Source: Linum tenue (lineage: Eukaryota > Streptophyta > Magnoliopsida > Malpighiales > Linaceae). From it: a stretch of DNA of 64,000 nucleotides. The stretch lies in contig CAMGYJ010000008.1 in NCBI GenBank assembly GCA_946122785.1, positions 11,185,475 to 11,249,474 on the forward strand, given 5' to 3'. Shown in pieces: positions 23,137 to 32,769 of the stretch (position 1 is the first letter of the stretch; each line of letters begins with the position of its first letter). The notes under the pieces are model-generated. The model made no database searches. It was not told the DNA's origin and worked only from the letters and a program-made list of their open reading frames with translations. The translations under genes and the position numbers were made by a program.

Positions 23137-24517
23137 TGACACGCTAAAACACAACACCTAACAATGGCCAAGTGTAACCAATGAAAGGGACTGCAGTATA
23201 GTGGCACAAGTAATAAATATCGAATCCACGGGTCTCTAGAGTTACTATTACTCAGCTTCAGTTCATTATCTAGCAAACTAGATTAAGGATTGATTTATAA
23301 ACTACTCTACCGACTACTCTACTAATTACAAGTTGGGAACTCACTTAGGTATGATTCCCCCTAGCTCCTCAATTAGGTCCAAGTTGCAATTACCTTTGGT
23401 TGATCTACTGTTGATTAAACTGCGGAAGATCCTAAATTAGCTTGGAATCTCTTAAGCTAACCAAGCCCTCTCAGTCCAACTACCCGGCAGACGACTAGTC
23501 TTCACCAGGATAGAAAGCTGAGGCTATGAACACATAACTCCACTACTGGAATGAATTCGAGTACAAAGCAGTGAATTGATTGACTCTCGCACAACCAATT
23601 CACCACTATCAATCAAGGAAGCTCTCTTAACCTAATCAGATTCTATCTATCATAGGTTAAAGCAGAAATCAAGAGGATTTGATCAAGATTCAATTGACTC
23701 AATAAATCATGCCTCAATCGATTATAATCAAACAATATAGCATCCAAAACTTCATACAAGAAAGATCCTAACACATGGAACTAGGGTTCCTCAAAACCTA
23801 AGTGAAGGGAAGTTACTCCATAGAGAAGAGAGAGACTGCAGAAATCTTATCTAGATCTGCAATCTCCATCTCCAAGCTTGATTCCCGAGCTCCAATGGCG
23901 AAGAAATCCTCCAAAATAGCTCCAAGAATGTTCCCAAGTCGCTCTCTCTCTAGGGTTCGTCCCTTGGGTGTTTGGGAACCAAAAACCCAGTTCTCCCCTT
24001 TCCTTTTGCTGAAAATCGGGTTTTAAACAGGAATTCCCGATCACGCGGCCTGGCCACACGGCCGTGTGGCTTTCCTTGCTGCGCGTGTGAAGGCTCGGTG
24101 ATTTCCACACGGCCACGACCCACATGGCCGTGTGGAGTTCCAGGATGCCCGTGTGGATTGCTCAGCCTTTGTTTAATGATTCGTTTCTCCCTCGTTCGGA
24201 CTCCGAATCAGTCGCCGTTTGATCCCAGATGCTTGTAGTCTCGTCCTCTTTCTTTTCATAACAAGCTTGCATGATTATTTGTCCATAAAGTGAGGTAGAA
24301 ATCCATTCTTCTTCAGGTCATGCCCGAGTTTCTTCTCCCGAATCGTCAATTGATCTCTGATTGACTTGAAACTTGCGCCTATGCTTCAATTTATGTGCTA
24401 GGACCTGAAATATGACAAAGGAACACAACCTAGCGTAAAATAGGCCAAAGACACGATAATTCAAGCTCAAACAATCAAGAAACAAAGGGGAAAACATGTG
24501 CAAATACCGAGTCATCA
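23137..24517 (-). repeat. 5' LTR of the LARD-like element (1381 bp)
   Basis: Right copy in the window; matches 17175-18560 with few differences, including the CACACGGCC/GGCCGTGTGG words near 24050-24135. Ends GTCATCA before the duplicated accat. Confidence 0.88.
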
Positions 24518-24522
24518 ACCAT

Positions 24523-24964
24523 ACACATAGATGTAAGGTATCATTTCTTGAGAAGAGAAAAGATGATTAAGGTAAAAAATGTGGGCACTACTGATAATCC
24601 CGTGGATATTTTAGGAAGCCTTTTCCACATGGAAAGTTCTGACACTTCTTGGACTTGCTGAATGGTCTGAGTTGTTGATGCAGTGTGAAGAAAGATGAGC
24701 GGAAGGCGGAGAGGCAGGGGCGACGATGAGGGCAGCCGCCATCATCATTCATCAACAAAGTAAAACAGAAGGGGGAAACGGAGATGCCAGTTGGAGGATA
24801 GAGCGCGAGTGCGACGGAGATGAAGAGAGTTTGGACAGAGAAAATAAAAATGTTTAAATAGTATATTTTTATTTTTTCAGTTAATTCCTCCTCATATTAT
24901 TATTGACTAATCGTCGCCAACTCAGCATTTACTGTCAATCCAGTCATACCTTTAAGTGAAGCCG
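24523..24964. other. Intergenic, no gene seen
   Basis: Continuation of the locus interrupted by the LARD-like element; purine-rich near 24690-24850. Confidence 0.5.
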
Positions 24965-26130
24965 TTAGAAGGATAGAAGGAAGTGGCTTTTTTGTGTATT
25001 TCGAAAGTTGTGGCTATATTTGTCACAAACGTGAAAGTTGAGGCTTTTGAAGTGTATTTTGCCTTTAAGAAACTCGTGATATGTTTTATGAGGTTTTTCA
25101 AATGCTTTAAAAAAACTTGTGATCTGCTTAATGAGATTTCTGACCTGCTTCACGGAACTTGTGATATGTTTTAAGAAACTTGTGGTCTATTTAAGAAACT
25201 TATGGTATGTTTTAATAAACTTATGGTATGCTTTTAAGAAACTTGTTGCTAGCTTGAAACAGTACAAATGTATAATATGTTATTGAAAAGGTACTAGTTT
25301 TCTAATTATTCCCGATAGTACCTAGCCGACCCTTATCATAAGAAGGAGGTAGGTGCTAACACCCTACTAAAACTTTTACCAAGGGTAATAATTTTCTTTC
25401 CTTTAAATTTCCCTTTCTCATGTTGCTTTTTTTTAGTTTTATATCCGAATTATAGTTTTGGTATCTAAACTTAATATATGTTAATATTTGGTGTGTAAAA
25501 TCAATTTTTTTACAGATAAGTCCTTAAAATATTGATTGATCAATAAATTTTAGTACCTAAATTTTTTTCCTTACATTTTGATACTTGAACTTTTTAAAAT
25601 TCAGAAATTACCCATTATTATGTTGTTTCTGGTATGCTTTAAGAAACTCGTGATATGTTTTAGGAGGCTTTCGTTATGCTTTAAAAAACTAGTGATATGC
25701 CTTCCGCCTTCTAGAACTTGTGGTGTGTTTTAACTTTTAATAAATTTGTGCTCTGCTTTAATAAACTTGTGGTATGCTTTTAGAAACTTGTGGTGTACAT
25801 TAATAAACTTGTGGTATACTTTATAAGTTGTGTGCTGTAATAAATTTGTGATATGCTTTAAAGAATTTGTGGCATGGCATGTTAATTCTATGATGCTTCT
25901 GGTATAGTTAAGGAAACTTATGATATGCTTTAAGAAACTTGTGGTATGCTGTATATCATTTATGATATTTGTGGTTTGGTGAGGTTCTAATATGCTTTAT
26001 AAATTTTCTAGTGTGCTTTATGAATTTTTTTGGTGTGGTTTATAACTTTTGTGATGGGGTGACACTAGCCGTATGCTTTCGAAGTTTATTGATTTATTTG
26101 TGTTGTAGTTTTTTGTGTTTGTGTCTCGTG
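24965..26130 (+). repeat. Degenerate minisatellite arm (aaacttgtggtatgcttt type)
   Basis: Dozens of imperfect units around gaaacttgtggtatgcttt, about 20-30 bp each, interrupted by about 350 bp of other AT-rich DNA (25260-25620). The inverted form of the same unit fills 27060-27690, so the two stretches are arms of an inverted repeat around the LRR gene fragment. Short Phe/Lys-rich ORFs here are artefacts of the repeat. Confidence 0.75.
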
Positions 26131-26639
26131 TTTGGGTGTGGATAGAATAACAACACCCATTTTGTTGTTACTGTCACAACAAGGGTATAATAGTAAACTT
26201 AAAAAACTAAAAATTAAAATTAAGGAAAAACAACAGAGAGCGTGTTTCTCTTTCTTCTCCGATCCCCAATCCTTCAGATATCAATCGTCTTCTTCAGTCT
26301 ATCGTTTCTTCTTACCTCCGGCGCCGGCACAGTGGCACTTCTTCCTAGCAATTGCAACAGCAGAGGAGAAAGCACATAATAATTGTGCACGATTCCGATT
26401 GCGGTTCCACAAGCGGGAGAGTTGGAGAAGAGAAACCAAGGAGATGGAGAACGGAGACGGAGCACGAGATCTATTCCACGAAGCTGCTCGAAGCTCTCTT
26501 CCTCATCCTCCTCTGTCTTCAGGGCTGCGCTGGTGAGTGACGCGACGGTCCAATCCTCCTCTACCGCAGTTCCCCATCCTCAGACTACTGCTCTGCTTTC
26601 CAGCCAAATCCCGTCGAAGCCTCAACCATTATACGATGT

Positions 26640-26870
26640 CTGTACGAGAACTTGTTGTCCGATTCGATATCGAGTGCGTTGGAAAAGCAGACGGAATTTA
26701 TGAATCTGTTGTTGTGGCAGAAAAACTTGGTAGCGGCTATCCCGCCGGAGCTGGGGAGCTATAAGAAGATGTTGTCGTTAATGTTTCCATGAATTCGTTA
26801 ATCGACAGCATTCCACAGTCGTTTGGGAATTTGACGGAGTTGGACAAGTTGCAGCGGAGTCAAACAAGGA
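26640..26870 (+). pseudogene. Captured fragment of an LRR receptor-kinase gene
   Basis: Plus-strand text from 26640 reads like two to three plant-specific leucine-rich repeats: LYENLLSDSI, then NLLLWQKNLVAAIPPELG, and after a frameshift near 26792 NSLIDSIPQSFGNLTELDKL. The LWQxNLxxxIPPELG and GSIPxSFGNLTxLxxL patterns are typical of the extracellular domain of class XI LRR receptor kinases. There is no signal peptide, transmembrane segment or kinase domain nearby, and the frame is broken. It is a transduplicated gene piece, not a gene. Confidence 0.7.
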
Positions 26871-27059
26871 ATATTCATACCAATCTTTGAGCTTTGACTT
26901 TGCTCTTAATTCCCGATTCTTCTTCCTTTCGCCCATATTTTTATTTGATGTTCGTTCTTCTCAGGTTGCAGTCATGGGGAGGGATTCTTTCTTCTTTTTG
27001 TTTCAATACCAAAGCAACAAGCAGTCAACCCAAGTCTTGATTGATTTTGTCCAGTTCAT

Positions 27060-27690
27060 AAGTACACCAGAAACCTCCTAATGCAGATCACAAACACGAT
27101 AAAACAATTCATAAAAAGCGTACTAGAAACCTTCCAATCCATACCACAAATCCCCTAAAACAAACCAAAAACCCCACAAAGCATACTACAAATATTCCGA
27201 AAGCAAACCAGAAACGTCCTAATGCAGTCCAAAAATCTATTAAAACAAACCAGAAACCTCGCAAAGCAAACCACAAAATTTTCGAAAGCACACCAGAAAC
27301 TTCTTAATGCAAACCAAAAACCTCTGATTGCGTACCACAAATCTCCTAAAACAAACCAGAAAGCCCACAATGCAAACCACAACATTTGCGAAAGCACACA
27401 AGAAACCTCATAATGCAAATGACAAATACAGTAAACCAAACCACAAAAAAACAAACCATAAACGTCCTAATGCATACCACAAATATATTAAAACAAACCA
27501 GAAACCTCATAATGCAAACCACAAAGTTTTGGAAAGCAAACCAGAAACTTCTCAATGCAAACCACAAACACGATAAAACAAACCAGAAACTTCTCAATGC
27601 AAACCACAAACGCGATAAAGCAAACCACTAAAGGCATACAAAAATGTGAGAAACCAAACCATAAATCTCACAATGCAGACCATAACATCC
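27060..27690 (-). repeat. Minisatellite arm, inverted relative to 24965-26130
   Basis: Units around aaaccagaaacctcctaatgc and accacaaatctcctaaaac, about 20-30 bp, at least 20 imperfect copies. On the minus strand they read like the ggtttgctttxxgaaxtttgtgg units of the left arm. Confidence 0.75.
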
Positions 27691-27786
27691 GGTGGTCGTT
27701 GGCCGTTGGCCGGTCAATGAAGACCGTTGACCGGTCAACGAAGTTCGTTGACCGAACTCCGTTGACCGAACTCCGGTGACCGTCAG
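27691..27786 (+). repeat. Short GTTGACCG-rich repeat
   Basis: Repeated gttgaccgg/gttggccgg and cgaactccgttgaccg words, a small tandem array joined directly to the next one. Confidence 0.6.
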
Positions 27787-27990
27787 TCAGCATATTCCGA
27801 CGCCGATAGGCATATTCCGGCCCCGATGACTAGATTCCGATGCCGGTAAGCATATTCCGACGCCGGTAAGCATATTCCGGCGACATTGAGCATATTCCGA
27901 TGACAAAATAGCATATTCCGGCGACGAAAAGCATATTCCGGTGACCGGCGATCATTTTCCGGCGACCGGTGACAGGATTCCGGCGACCAA
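27787..27990 (+). repeat. Tandem array, unit agcatattccgacgccggta (about 20-22 bp, ten units)
   Basis: Ten imperfect head-to-tail units sharing attccg followed by a cg-rich half. The unit is partly palindromic around CCGGCG. A T-run (about 28015-28035) follows. Confidence 0.8.
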
Positions 27991-28200
27991 AATTTTGGGC
28001 CGAAAAAATAAAAAATTTTTTTTTTTTTTTTTTATTTTTTTATTATTTAAACATATTTTTCGTAATGACAATTATACCCCTGCTTTGATTTTACACTAGG
28101 TCAACTCATCTAATAAAAAGTCATCACAACCCTAGCTTCCTATTGGTTGGAGACTAGTGTTGTTACTATAACAACACAAGGAGTGTTGTTATAGTAACCG

Positions 28201-28744
28201 GTCCCCTCGTGTTTGGTTGTCCCCCATAATTAATGCACGCTCCCCCATTTTATGCACGCAAACGTTGGCCCCCCTTTTCTCAAATTGTCATTAATGATCA
28301 TTGCGCTCTTCTACACCTCTCCATATTAATTGTAACGAACTCATTTATATTAAAAAATCATCAAAATTAAATGAGTTATCGACCGAAACTAATGTTAACA
28401 CCATGTTACAAAATGCAAGCATCTTAGCCCTTCTCTTATTGTAACTATCAAAACATAAATTTCCCACATTTTAGACAGGCAAAAAAATATTAATAGTTTA
28501 AACCGTCGATAATTTGACCTATTATGAATTTGGAGATAGAATCATAGAACAAACGTACTTTGCCTCATATGTTAGTCATGCGATCATTAACTATAAAAAT
28601 ATTATTATTTCAATCTTCATTGCTAGCTAATACAGTTGGCCTTTGATAGCTAGGTTACAGTTTTGTATAATGAAAAGATACATAAATTGTCATAAACCCC
28701 CTCTAAACTCTCTTATTTACAACTCATCCCTCTCGTTGTTGTAG
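28201..28744. other. Upstream region of Gnk2 gene 4
   Basis: No gene. From about 28445 this is copy B of the segmental duplication. Confidence 0.55.
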
Positions 28745-28752
28745 TATAAATT
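28745..28752 (+). promoter_or_regulatory. TATA box of Gnk2-like gene 4
   Basis: TATAAATT in GTAGTATAAATTGAACACG, 115 bp before the ATG, as in the paralogues. Confidence 0.65.
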
Positions 28753-28859
28753 GAACACGAATGAACCAAGTAGCATCATTGATAAAAGAAACAAACATAC
28801 CAATTAAGTAGCTAGCCCATACTAAAAGCATCAAATCCCAAGCTACTTCATACAACACC

Positions 28860-29279
28860 ATGGCTAAATCCTTCACACCATTGTTCCTTGCCCTACTATT
28901 CATACTGACGGAAGTACTCGAAAACGTTCGAGGCGATCCAGACCTAACTTTCATCGAGGGTCTCTGCGGATTCGAGTACGATACCACCTCTTTCAGGAAG
29001 GGTCAAGCCATGAGGCTCACAAGCGGCGACATCGAACGCACAAGCTCCCATTCCCCATTTTGCAGCGTTACCGCCGATGATGATGGCACGCCCCAAATGT
29101 ATGCTATGGCTACATGTTCGGACTCCATTTCCCCGGAGGATTGCAAGGCTTGTCTTACCTATTGTCAAGACCAGTTGCTGAATTATAACATATGCAATGA
29201 TCTCTACGGCGCCCGAATCATCGTTGCCAGCTGCTCCTTGAGGTATGAGACCTACGAGATTGAGGAATGTAGGCCATGA
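28860..29279 (+). CDS. Secreted Gnk2/DUF26-type cysteine-rich protein, copy 4
   Basis: 139 residues, single exon. The signal peptide is three residues shorter than in copy 3 (FILTEVLENV against FILITTTEVLENV). The mature part keeps all cysteines of copies 2 and 3, including C-x8-C-x2-C (CSDSISPEDCKAC), and differs from copy 3 at only two sites seen by eye. One is YAMATC, where copies 1 and 2 have the family YGRATC. The promoter block and 3' block are also conserved, so the gene should be expressed like copy 3. The role by family is an apoplastic antifungal protein. The Gly/Arg-to-Ala/Met change next to the first motif Cys could alter ligand binding. Confidence 0.9.
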   Translation: MAKSFTPLFLALLFILTEVLENVRGDPDLTFIEGLCGFEYDTTSFRKGQAMRLTSGDIERTSSHSPFCSVTADDDGTPQMYAMATCSDSISPEDCKACLTYCQDQLLNYNICNDLYGARIIVASCSLRYETYEIEECRP

Positions 29280-29452
29280 ATATGCCTTGATATGGAAGAT
29301 GAGGTATACATCAAAGGGTTCTGTGTGCTGCTGATTCATGTCGTCGGATTTGGATCTTTCGAATAATTCTGGACGTCTTTGCTATGTCTTTTTTCTTAGT
29401 AATTGTACTTGTGATTGTGGTTTTCTTTTATACGTGTAACAAAGTGTGAAGG

Positions 29453-29458
29453 AATAAA
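29453..29458 (+). terminator. Polyadenylation signal of Gnk2-like gene 4
   Basis: AATAAA in aaagtgtgaaggaataaag, shared with the paralogues. Confidence 0.6.
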
Positions 29459-29459
29459 G

Positions 29460-30101
29460 ACTATATATGAAGTTAATCATGAATGCCTATATATATGCAG
29501 ATTCTGGGGTCTTGTATTATTCATATGCTTTTCCCATGTATATATACATGGAAGTTAAGGACTGTAATCTCGATCGAGAAATTATCAAGGAAAATATATA
29601 TACTAGCTTGGGTGTTCCGAGCAATGTCAAGATGTTTACAATGTGTATCCTAATTTTTTCAAGCTATTTGCGATGCTTAATTTGTATGACATTAACGTTA
29701 CATTTGAATTATTTTTCAATTTATAATAAAATTTCATCAATGATCAAACATTGTATTCTTAATGATTATAACACTCGTGAATAAATTATCATGATCTGTC
29801 TATTTATGATTCAATCACTTAGTTATCTATGATTGGAAAGAAAACTGACGTAGCAAAAAAAAAAAAAAAAAATAAAATAAAAAAGAAAAAAGGAGAGTTG
29901 TCTTACAAAACGTAGCATAAATCCATAAATAGGAGAAATATAATAATACATTTTCTCTTGACTTGACAGACAATACATATGTATCAAACTACTAAACCCG
30001 AAATTAGTCTAAACAATGCAATAACAAAATCAAACATGAAAATAACATTTCCCATTCATAATTTTTGTCATAAAAAAAATATTTTTCTGCCAACATAATC
30101 G
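29460..30101. other. Duplicated intergenic DNA, no gene seen
   Basis: Matches the region after Gnk2 gene 3; contains an A-rich run near 29854-29890. Confidence 0.55.
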
Positions 30102-30115
30102 AAATTTAGTTGAAA

Positions 30116-30870
30116 ATGTCTTTCAACCTTTGATGGGTGTGCAGAATGGATTGGAACTTGGAAGGGTAGGAAAATGATTTCCTACTCTGTTCATGAAGTC
30201 TGGAACTCCTTAAGACCTGTAAACAATAAGGTCAGCTGGTTGTGGGGAAAACACCATGTCCCACGATGGAGTTTTATTGCTTGGATTATTATGAAAGATG
30301 CCACGGTTACGAAAGCAAAGTTGCTGAAATGGGTTAGAGAACAAGATGATATGTGTGGATTATGTGGGGTGGCTAGTAAGACACGAGAGCATCTTTTCTT
30401 TGATTGTGTCTTCTCTAGGTGGTTACTGGGTTAAGTGGGTCTGAGCTTTGGTAGCAATTCTTGGGAGGCTCGGGTTGAAGAAGCAAGTGCACTAGCTGTT
30501 GGCAACAGTCCTTGGAGGCGAGTGCTAGGTTTAATTTGGTGTTCTTTGATCACTTTCATCTGGCAGGAGAAGTGTCATAGAGGCCATGGAGAAAGTCCAA
30601 GAAGTGCTGAAGTTGTGGGAGGTTTATGGTTGACTGATGTTCGTTTTGCTGTAGAAGGTTGTCCAGATTTGTTGGATGAGTGTGTTAGGCTTGGTTTTCT
30701 AACATTGTGATTTGCAGGATTGGTAGAAAAGTGTAGAGTCTGTAGTGAGGCGATTCTCCAAAGAAGTTCTTTGTGGAACTCTATGCTTCGTTGTATCAGA
30801 ATTGACTTTGTTCACTTAACCGTTTTTATTTGGCAATAAAAGGAGAAAACGGATTCAACGAAGAAAAAAA
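30116..30870 (+). mobile_element. 5'-truncated L1-type LINE with target duplication
   Basis: L1 3' end with a poly-A tail (30863-30870 and following), flanked by the duplicated target aaatttagttgaaa at 30102-30115 and 30871-30884. The same target is present once, unoccupied, near 16600 in copy A. This fixes the insertion precisely and shows that it came after the segmental duplication. Confidence 0.88.
30140..30710 (+). pseudogene. L1 ORF2 C-terminal zf-RVT domain
   Basis: In one frame from about 30140 to 30710 it reads the zf-RVT terminal domain: SVHEVWNSLRP, VSWLWGKHHVPRWSFIAW, then the zinc motif CGLCGVASKTREHLFFDC (C-x2-C-x8-H-x4-C) and LIWCSLITFIWQEKCHR. A single TAA at 30432-30434 interrupts the frame. 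It carries no RT or endonuclease. It differs from the other L1 end in the window (12100-12779), so it belongs to another subfamily. Confidence 0.85.
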
Positions 30871-30884
30871 AAATTTAGTTGAAA

Positions 30885-31706
30885 GTCATCTTAGCCCATC
30901 GGCAAATATAATTAAACCTTCCTTGCAATACTCACCCTACTAATGCAGATAATCGCATCAATGAAAACTCTAGCTCGACATCATGATTCGTCATTTACCA
31001 CGACGAGTTCATATCGAACCAAGTAACCCAGAGTGGTACATATGACTATTAATCTACAAGATAACAAGAATTTATTAGAAAAAATAATCGATAAAATTGG
31101 TGATCAGAAATTGTGTTCTTTAAAACTCACCCATGAGGATAAAAAGAAATTTTCATTGAGAAATAGTAGGCAATGGCAAAGTAACATACGAAAAATAAAA
31201 GTGTGATTGACAAAATTATATTTCATATTCCATATATTTTAAGGAATTTTTTGTGCCATTTATAGCGCCCTCTACCTCCTCCACTTTAACTCACTGTGTA
31301 TGAGATGAAGACAAATTATCTTCTGTCGACTGGAAATTTGTTTCTATTGCCCGGTCAGCGACTCACGGTGTATGGGTACACATTTGTTTTACCGTCTTGT
31401 GATTGTTCTGTAACATTCTTTGTAAGATTGGATTAGGGTTAGGTTGTATGGAGAAAGTGTTAATAATACTTTTTAATTTCTTTAATCTCTATATCCACAA
31501 GTATAGTGAAACTGGTTTATGCTGCTCGTGGATTAGCTAACACACAACACGTTAGTAGACAACGTAAATTTGTGTATTATTTACTTTCTTATCCATTCTA
31601 ACATGCTCAACGGAGGGAAAATCAACCAATTCTCTCGGCGTTGATACCCTAACATCTTTTAAGTTCATGACGGGAAGAAATTCGAGGTTTGGGTTCATAT
31701 ATGAAA
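30885..31706. other. End of the duplication, then possible old copia LTR remnant
   Basis: Copy B ends near 31290. Sequence at about 31380-31605 (gctgctcgtggattagctaa, then cacgttagtagacaacgtaaa) looks like the 3' part of a copia LTR, but no partner or target duplication is visible. No gene. Confidence 0.4.
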
Positions 31707-31711
31707 GAAAG

Positions 31712-32279
31712 TGTTAGGAACGGAACAACAAGAAGAACGAGGTTACCGAATCTGGAGCTGAGTCGCGGACTAGGTCGCTCTCTTTAAGACGTTCGCGGCA
31801 CTGCCCTCAATGCGCACGACAGACTATCAACCGGTCGTCTCCAGGATAAAACAACTCCTCTGTGTACTCGCGGTTTTGTGCGAAAACCGGAGCTCTCTGA
31901 ACACTCTCTCTATTGTGTTTGTGCTCGTTGTGGTGTGTTTAGAGGGGAAGGGGAGGCGGCTATTGATAGGAGCCGAACCCCTAGGAATATACCCTCTTAC
32001 TTGGGTAATAAGTCGGATTAATTAAGGAAGATAATTAGTCTCAAGTGAACCAACCAACCAACCGACCGACCGGTTGGTCAAAAGGACGGCGCGCGCGCGT
32101 GTGTGTGGTGGTCCGTTAGGTCCTCCCTCTCCCACAAAAGTGGGTCACCCCAAGGGGCAATGCCCTTAGGAGAGAGGCTCCTATCTTTATACACATTTCA
32201 CCAAGTAAATCTACCAATGTGGTAGTTTTTCCACTTGAGACTCTATAGCTTTCAAAGCTATTCATACACATTTCCAACA
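31712..32279 (-). repeat. 3' LTR of the split copia element (568 bp)
   Basis: TGTTAGGAACGG...TTTCCAACA. A polypurine tract follows (minus strand caagtgggggat at 32280-32291). Compared with the split 5' LTR it has about 135 extra bases near 31755-31890 and a longer cgcgcg/gtgtgt stretch near 32090. Confidence 0.92.
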
Positions 32280-32291
32280 ATCCCCCACTTG

Positions 32292-32769
32292 AATAGTTTT
32301 GAAAATATCTCTGAGCATCAACAGTTCCATAAGATCGGGCATAAGTTAAGGTATCGCGAAGATTTGAACCTTAGCGTAGTGGTTACACTTCCGATTTCAT
32401 AAGGGTGACTCGTAGTCTTGAACCCTATCTCAGACAGTGTAGCACACCAGATCTTTTCATTGAGTTGTGTTCTCTTCTTAGCCCGTGCGTTTATGGCCAT
32501 GCACGTTATCCTGGTTTAGTGAACGCTCTAGCAACTTTGTGCCTCCAAAGTTCCATAGGGAGCGGCCCCACTCCCACATTCACACAGGTGAGTCTATCAG
32601 GAGTACCCCCAAAGTAAAGTACTCCACCCCACATAGGGTATAGATCTCATTAAGAGTTATTAACTCAACCTCCATTGCTTTGGGATTCATGCTTCACTAT
32701 GCATGAACTTTTCGCATACTACTCATGACTTGTTATTACCCATTGAACCCATTTCTTGGGATCTCCAGT
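32292..32769 (-). other. Copia 3' untranslated region
   Basis: Between the RNase H stop and the polypurine tract. No other gene is visible. Confidence 0.6.

Larger units (their letters stand above)
17175..24517 (-). mobile_element. LARD-like LTR retrotransposon without pol, tRNA-Asp primed
   Basis: LTRs of about 1.38 kb at both ends begin TGACAC and end GTCATCA (plus-strand reading). The target duplication accat lies at 17170-17174 and 24518-24522. The PBS (23113-23130) and polypurine tract put it on the minus strand. By hand the LTRs differ at about 23 bases and 3 indels in 1.38 kb, under 2 percent, so it is young. No protease, RT or integrase text is present. The interior has one long ORF, about 1.2 kb of otherwise non-coding DNA and a nested CACTA element. 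It fits a large retrotransposon derivative mobilised in trans. Confidence 0.88.
26140..28200. mobile_element. Candidate DNA element with imperfect TIRs around an LRR-kinase fragment
   Basis: The left end GATAGAATAACAACACCC and the right end, read inward, GGTTACTATAACAACACTCC are similar, and the resemblance continues with TTGTTGTTA-like and GGGTATAATxGT words. I found no convincing target duplication, so the ends may be different. If real, it is a Pack-type element that captured part of a host gene. Confidence 0.35.
28445..31290 (+). repeat. Segmental duplication, copy B (Gnk2 gene 4 and flanks)
   Basis: Counterpart of 13970-17030 (see there). It contains an L1 insertion at 30116-30870 that interrupts the shared block at aaatttagttgaaag. 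Confidence 0.8.

Noticed and set aside
26132..26764. ORFs of 60-134 residues upstream of and across the LRR fragment
   Set aside because: They are not in the LRR frame, are Ser/Arg-rich, and overlap on both strands.
27109..27779. Several overlapping ORFs on both strands (Phe/Val/Cys-rich on minus, Asn/Lys/Thr-rich on plus)
   Set aside because: They are translations of the minisatellite; periodic and open in several frames at once, so not genes.
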